This document shows, in pieces, positions 3,316-5,509 of a stretch of 5,509 nucleotides of DNA. Origin of the DNA: JBGTKH01 sp041744735 (GTDB taxonomy: Bacteria; Planctomycetota; Planctomycetia; Pirellulales; Pirellulaceae); the NCBI GenBank assembly GCA_041744735.1, contig JBGTKH010000668.1:1-5509 (forward strand), given 5' to 3'. The number at the start of each line of letters is the position of its first letter. Position 1 is the stretch's first letter. Under the pieces are notes generated by a model. That model saw only the letters and a program-made list of their open reading frames with translations, did not search any database and was not told the origin of the DNA. A program made the translations under genes and the position numbers.

Positions 3316-5509
3316 ATGCAATCTGGTGTTCGATTACGTTCCGCCGTGATCGCGGCTCGGCAGCAGTTGGCCGAGGGGCGCGAGAAGTTGCGACAGCAGC
3401 ACAACGGTGGCTCGCCGGGTGTGCAGGTCTGTGCGCTGAATACGTCGCTGATTGAGGACTTGCTGCTGGAACTGTACGAAGCGGCGCTGGCCGATCTGAG
3501 CGAAGCCGATGCGGCGGCCGTCGAAGAGGGTGTGGCCCTGGTAGCTCACGGCGGGTTCGGCCGCCGCGACATGGCCCCCTTCTCCGACGTTGACCTGATG
3601 CTGTTGCACACGCCGGGCGTCGGACGGCAGGTGGTGCCGCTGGCCCGCCGCTTGTCGCAAGACGTGGTGGATGCGGGACTGCAATTGGGCTTCAGTACGC
3701 GCACGCCAAGCCAAGCCTGTACTCTGGCACTCAAGGACGCAACGATTTTCACGTCGCTGGCCGAGGCCCGCCGCGTGGGCGGGAGCCAAGAGTTATTCGA
3801 GATTTTCGCCGCGCGGTTTCGCCGCGCCGCCGGTTGCTGGTCGCGCAACCTGATCGCGCAAGCGGAAAAGGCGCGGCTGGAAGAACGACGGAGATACGGC
3901 GAAACCGTCTATCTGTTGGAGCCGAATATCAAGCGATCTCGCGGCGGTTTGCGGGACATTCAATTAGTGCGCTGGGTCGGTTTTGCCCGCTATGGTGAAG
4001 TCGATCCCGAGGGACTGCACCGCGCGGGCATTCTCTCCGGAGATGACCGCGACAAGCTGCGGCAGGCCCGCGAGTTTCTGCTCCGCCTGCGCAACGAACT
4101 GCACTTTCACGCCGGCAATGCCTACGACGTGTTGGACCGCAGCGAACAACTGCGAATCGCCAAGCACTATGGCTTTGCCGGGGACGACGGGTTGCTGCCG
4201 GTCGAACGCTTCATGCGCGAGTACTTTCAGCATTCTGGTGAAGTGCGTTACACGGCGGCGCATTTTCTGGCCAGCGCCCGTCCGCGAGCGCGCGTCGCGT
4301 TGCTGCTGCAGCCGCTGGTCGGCCATCCGGTCGAGAGCCACTTCCTGGTCGGGCCGGTGTACGTCAGCGCCACGCGGCAAGGCTTGGAAAAGATTCGCGG
4401 CGACCTGGCCCAAGTGCTGCGACTGATGGATCTGGCCAGTTTGTACGACAAGCGCATCGACCACCACACCTGGCAAGCGATCCGCCAGACGATGGCCAAC
4501 GGGCCGCCTGTGGAGTTGTCGCCGGAAGTGTGCGAACGATTCTTGTCGCTGATTTCCCAGGCGGGGAATTTGGGCGAGTCGCTCCGGCGGCTGCATCAAC
4601 TGCGCGTGTTGGAAAAGCTCATCCCGGCGATGAGCCACGCCCGTTGCCTGCTGCAGTTCAACGAGTACCACAAGTACACGGTCGACGAGCATTCGATCCG
4701 CGCCGTCGAACGGGCCATCGAATTCCACAGCCACCCGGGCACGCTCGGCGAAGTCTATCGCGGCATCCGCGACAAACGCACGCTGCACTTGGCGCTATTA
4801 TTGCACGACCTGGGAAAGGGCTACGTGGAAGATCACAGCGACGTGGGCCTGCGCATTGCCGCCGAGACAGCGCGGCGGCTGGGACTGCCCGAACGCGAGG
4901 CGGAGACGCTGAAATTCCTGGTGCACAAACATCTCGTGATGTCGCACTTGGCTCTACGTCGTAACTTGGAGGACGAATCGGAAGTGCTGAAATTCGCCGT
5001 CGCAGTCGGATCGCCCGACGTGCTGCAGATGCTGTACGTGCTCACATGTGCCGATCTGGCGGCCGTCGGGCCGGGCGTGTTGAACCAGTGGAAGTTGAAT
5101 CGGATCACCGATTTGTACTATCGCACGCTGCGGCACGTGGCCGGCGACACGCCGGCTTCTGATTCCGACCAGCGCTTGCGCAGCCGCCGCGACGAGGTCC
5201 GCACGTGCGTTCCCAGCCGGCAGCGCGGCCCGTGGTGGGACCAGCAGATTGCCGCCCTGCCCCGCAGCTATCTGTTCGGCAACACGCCGCAGTATATCGT
5301 CGAGGAACTCGGCCGGCTGCAAGACCTGCCGCCCAACGACGCCGTCGCCTGGGGCCGCTTTCGCGAGGACTTCAAGGCGGTTGAATACTCGATCGGCACG
5401 TACGAACAAATCACGCCCGGCATCTTTCACAAACTGACCGGGGCGCTGACCAGTCAGGGCTTACAGATTCTGTCGGCCGAAATTCACACGCTGGCCGACA
5501 ACCTGGTGC
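3316..5509 (+). CDS. glnD: Bifunctional PII uridylyltransferase / uridylyl-removing enzyme GlnD (3' end missing)
   Basis: The frame is open from the ATG at 3316 through 731 codons to the window edge. GlnD transfers UMP to Tyr51 of PII when glutamine is low and removes it when glutamine is high. The nucleotidyltransferase domain shows HGGFGRRDMAPFSDVDL (78-94), with catalytic Asp91 and Asp93, and the GlnD signature PNIKRSRGGLRDIQ (203-216). The HD domain, which performs UMP removal, shows EHS with His459, LLHDLGKG with His497-Asp498 (495-502), EDHS (505-508), KHL (538-540) and CAD with Asp580 (578-580). PGIFHKLTGALTSQGLQILSAEIHTL (701-726) opens the first ACT domain, the glutamine sensor. The rest of ACT1 and all of ACT2 lie beyond the window, judging by the E. 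coli protein of about 890 residues. The ATG has no strong Shine-Dalgarno but follows a good promoter, and the N-terminus is near the family norm. Both catalytic centres look intact, so both activities are expected. Confidence 0.96.
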   Translation, partial: MQSGVRLRSAVIAARQQLAEGREKLRQQHNGGSPGVQVCALNTSLIEDLLLELYEAALADLSEADAAAVEEGVALVAHGGFGRRDMAPFSDVDLMLLHTPGVGRQVVPLARRLSQDVVDAGLQLGFSTRTPSQACTLALKDATIFTSLAEARRVGGSQELFEIFAARFRRAAGCWSRNLIAQAEKARLEERRRYGETVYLLEPNIKRSRGGLRDIQLVRWVGFARYGEVDPEGLHRAGILSGDDRDKLRQAREFLLRLRNELHFHAGNAYDVLDRSEQLRIAKHYGFAGDDGLLPVERFMREYFQHSGEVRYTAAHFLASARPRARVALLLQPLVGHPVESHFLVGPVYVSATRQGLEKIRGDLAQVLRLMDLASLYDKRIDHHTWQAIRQTMANGPPVELSPEVCERFLSLISQAGNLGESLRRLHQLRVLEKLIPAMSHARCLLQFNEYHKYTVDEHSIRAVERAIEFHSHPGTLGEVYRGIRDKRTLHLALLLHDLGKGYVEDHSDVGLRIAAETARRLGLPEREAETLKFLVHKHLVMSHLALRRNLEDESEVLKFAVAVGSPDVLQMLYVLTCADLAAVGPGVLNQWKLNRITDLYYRTLRHVAGDTPASDSDQRLRSRRDEVRTCVPSRQRGPWWDQQIAALPRSYLFGNTPQYIVEELGRLQDLPPNDAVAWGRFREDFKAVEYSIGTYEQITPGIFHKLTGALTSQGLQILSAEIHTLADNLV

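Noticed and set aside
3964..4788. Minus-strand open frame of 274 codons
   Set aside because: It lies wholly inside glnD, whose frame carries clear nucleotidyltransferase and HD motifs; the antisense product has biased composition and no motif.

Overview
The window reads as chromosomal DNA from a moderately GC-rich bacterium, most likely a planctomycete, perhaps of the Pirellulales. That is an inference from the style of the GlnD and Amt proteins and the palindromic intergenic repeats; no rRNA or other firm marker is present. All recognised genes lie on the + strand.

Layout. Bases 1-83 hold the last 26 codons of an unidentified gene. Bases 142-699 encode a complete PduO-type ATP:cob(I)alamin adenosyltransferase. 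A 254-bp gap (700-953) carries a candidate sigma-54 (-24/-12) promoter and a long leader for amt. Bases 954-2591 encode an Amt ammonium channel of 545 residues, with a signal peptide and an extra charged loop of about 80 residues. After 77 bp comes glnB (2669-3007), a 112-residue PII protein with the uridylylation site Tyr51. The 308-bp gap 3008-3315 is dense with structure: a strong intrinsic terminator, a large 26-bp-arm inverted repeat, an 81-bp palindromic element flanked by a perfect 8-bp direct repeat, and a perfect -10 box for the next gene. From 3316 to the window end runs glnD, the PII uridylyltransferase / uridylyl-removing enzyme, cut off in its first ACT domain.

How the genes fit together. 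amt, glnB and glnD form a nitrogen-sensing cassette: the channel, the signal protein that docks on it, and the enzyme that modifies that protein on Tyr51. amt and glnB look like one operon ended by the terminator at 3034-3069; glnD has its own promoter. The adenosyltransferase appears unrelated to nitrogen control.

The most interesting material is not in the genes. Between glnB and glnD lie two inverted pairs of GTAG-footed hairpins resembling REP/BIME elements. In the second pair the two 24-nt units differ at exactly four positions, and all four are paired positions that flip C-G to G-C, so the stems are preserved. The same element has an 11-bp perfect terminal inverted repeat and abuts an 8-bp direct repeat (AACGTGCC), as a MITE-like insertion would. 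No CRISPR array, tRNA, rRNA or complete transposase gene was seen.
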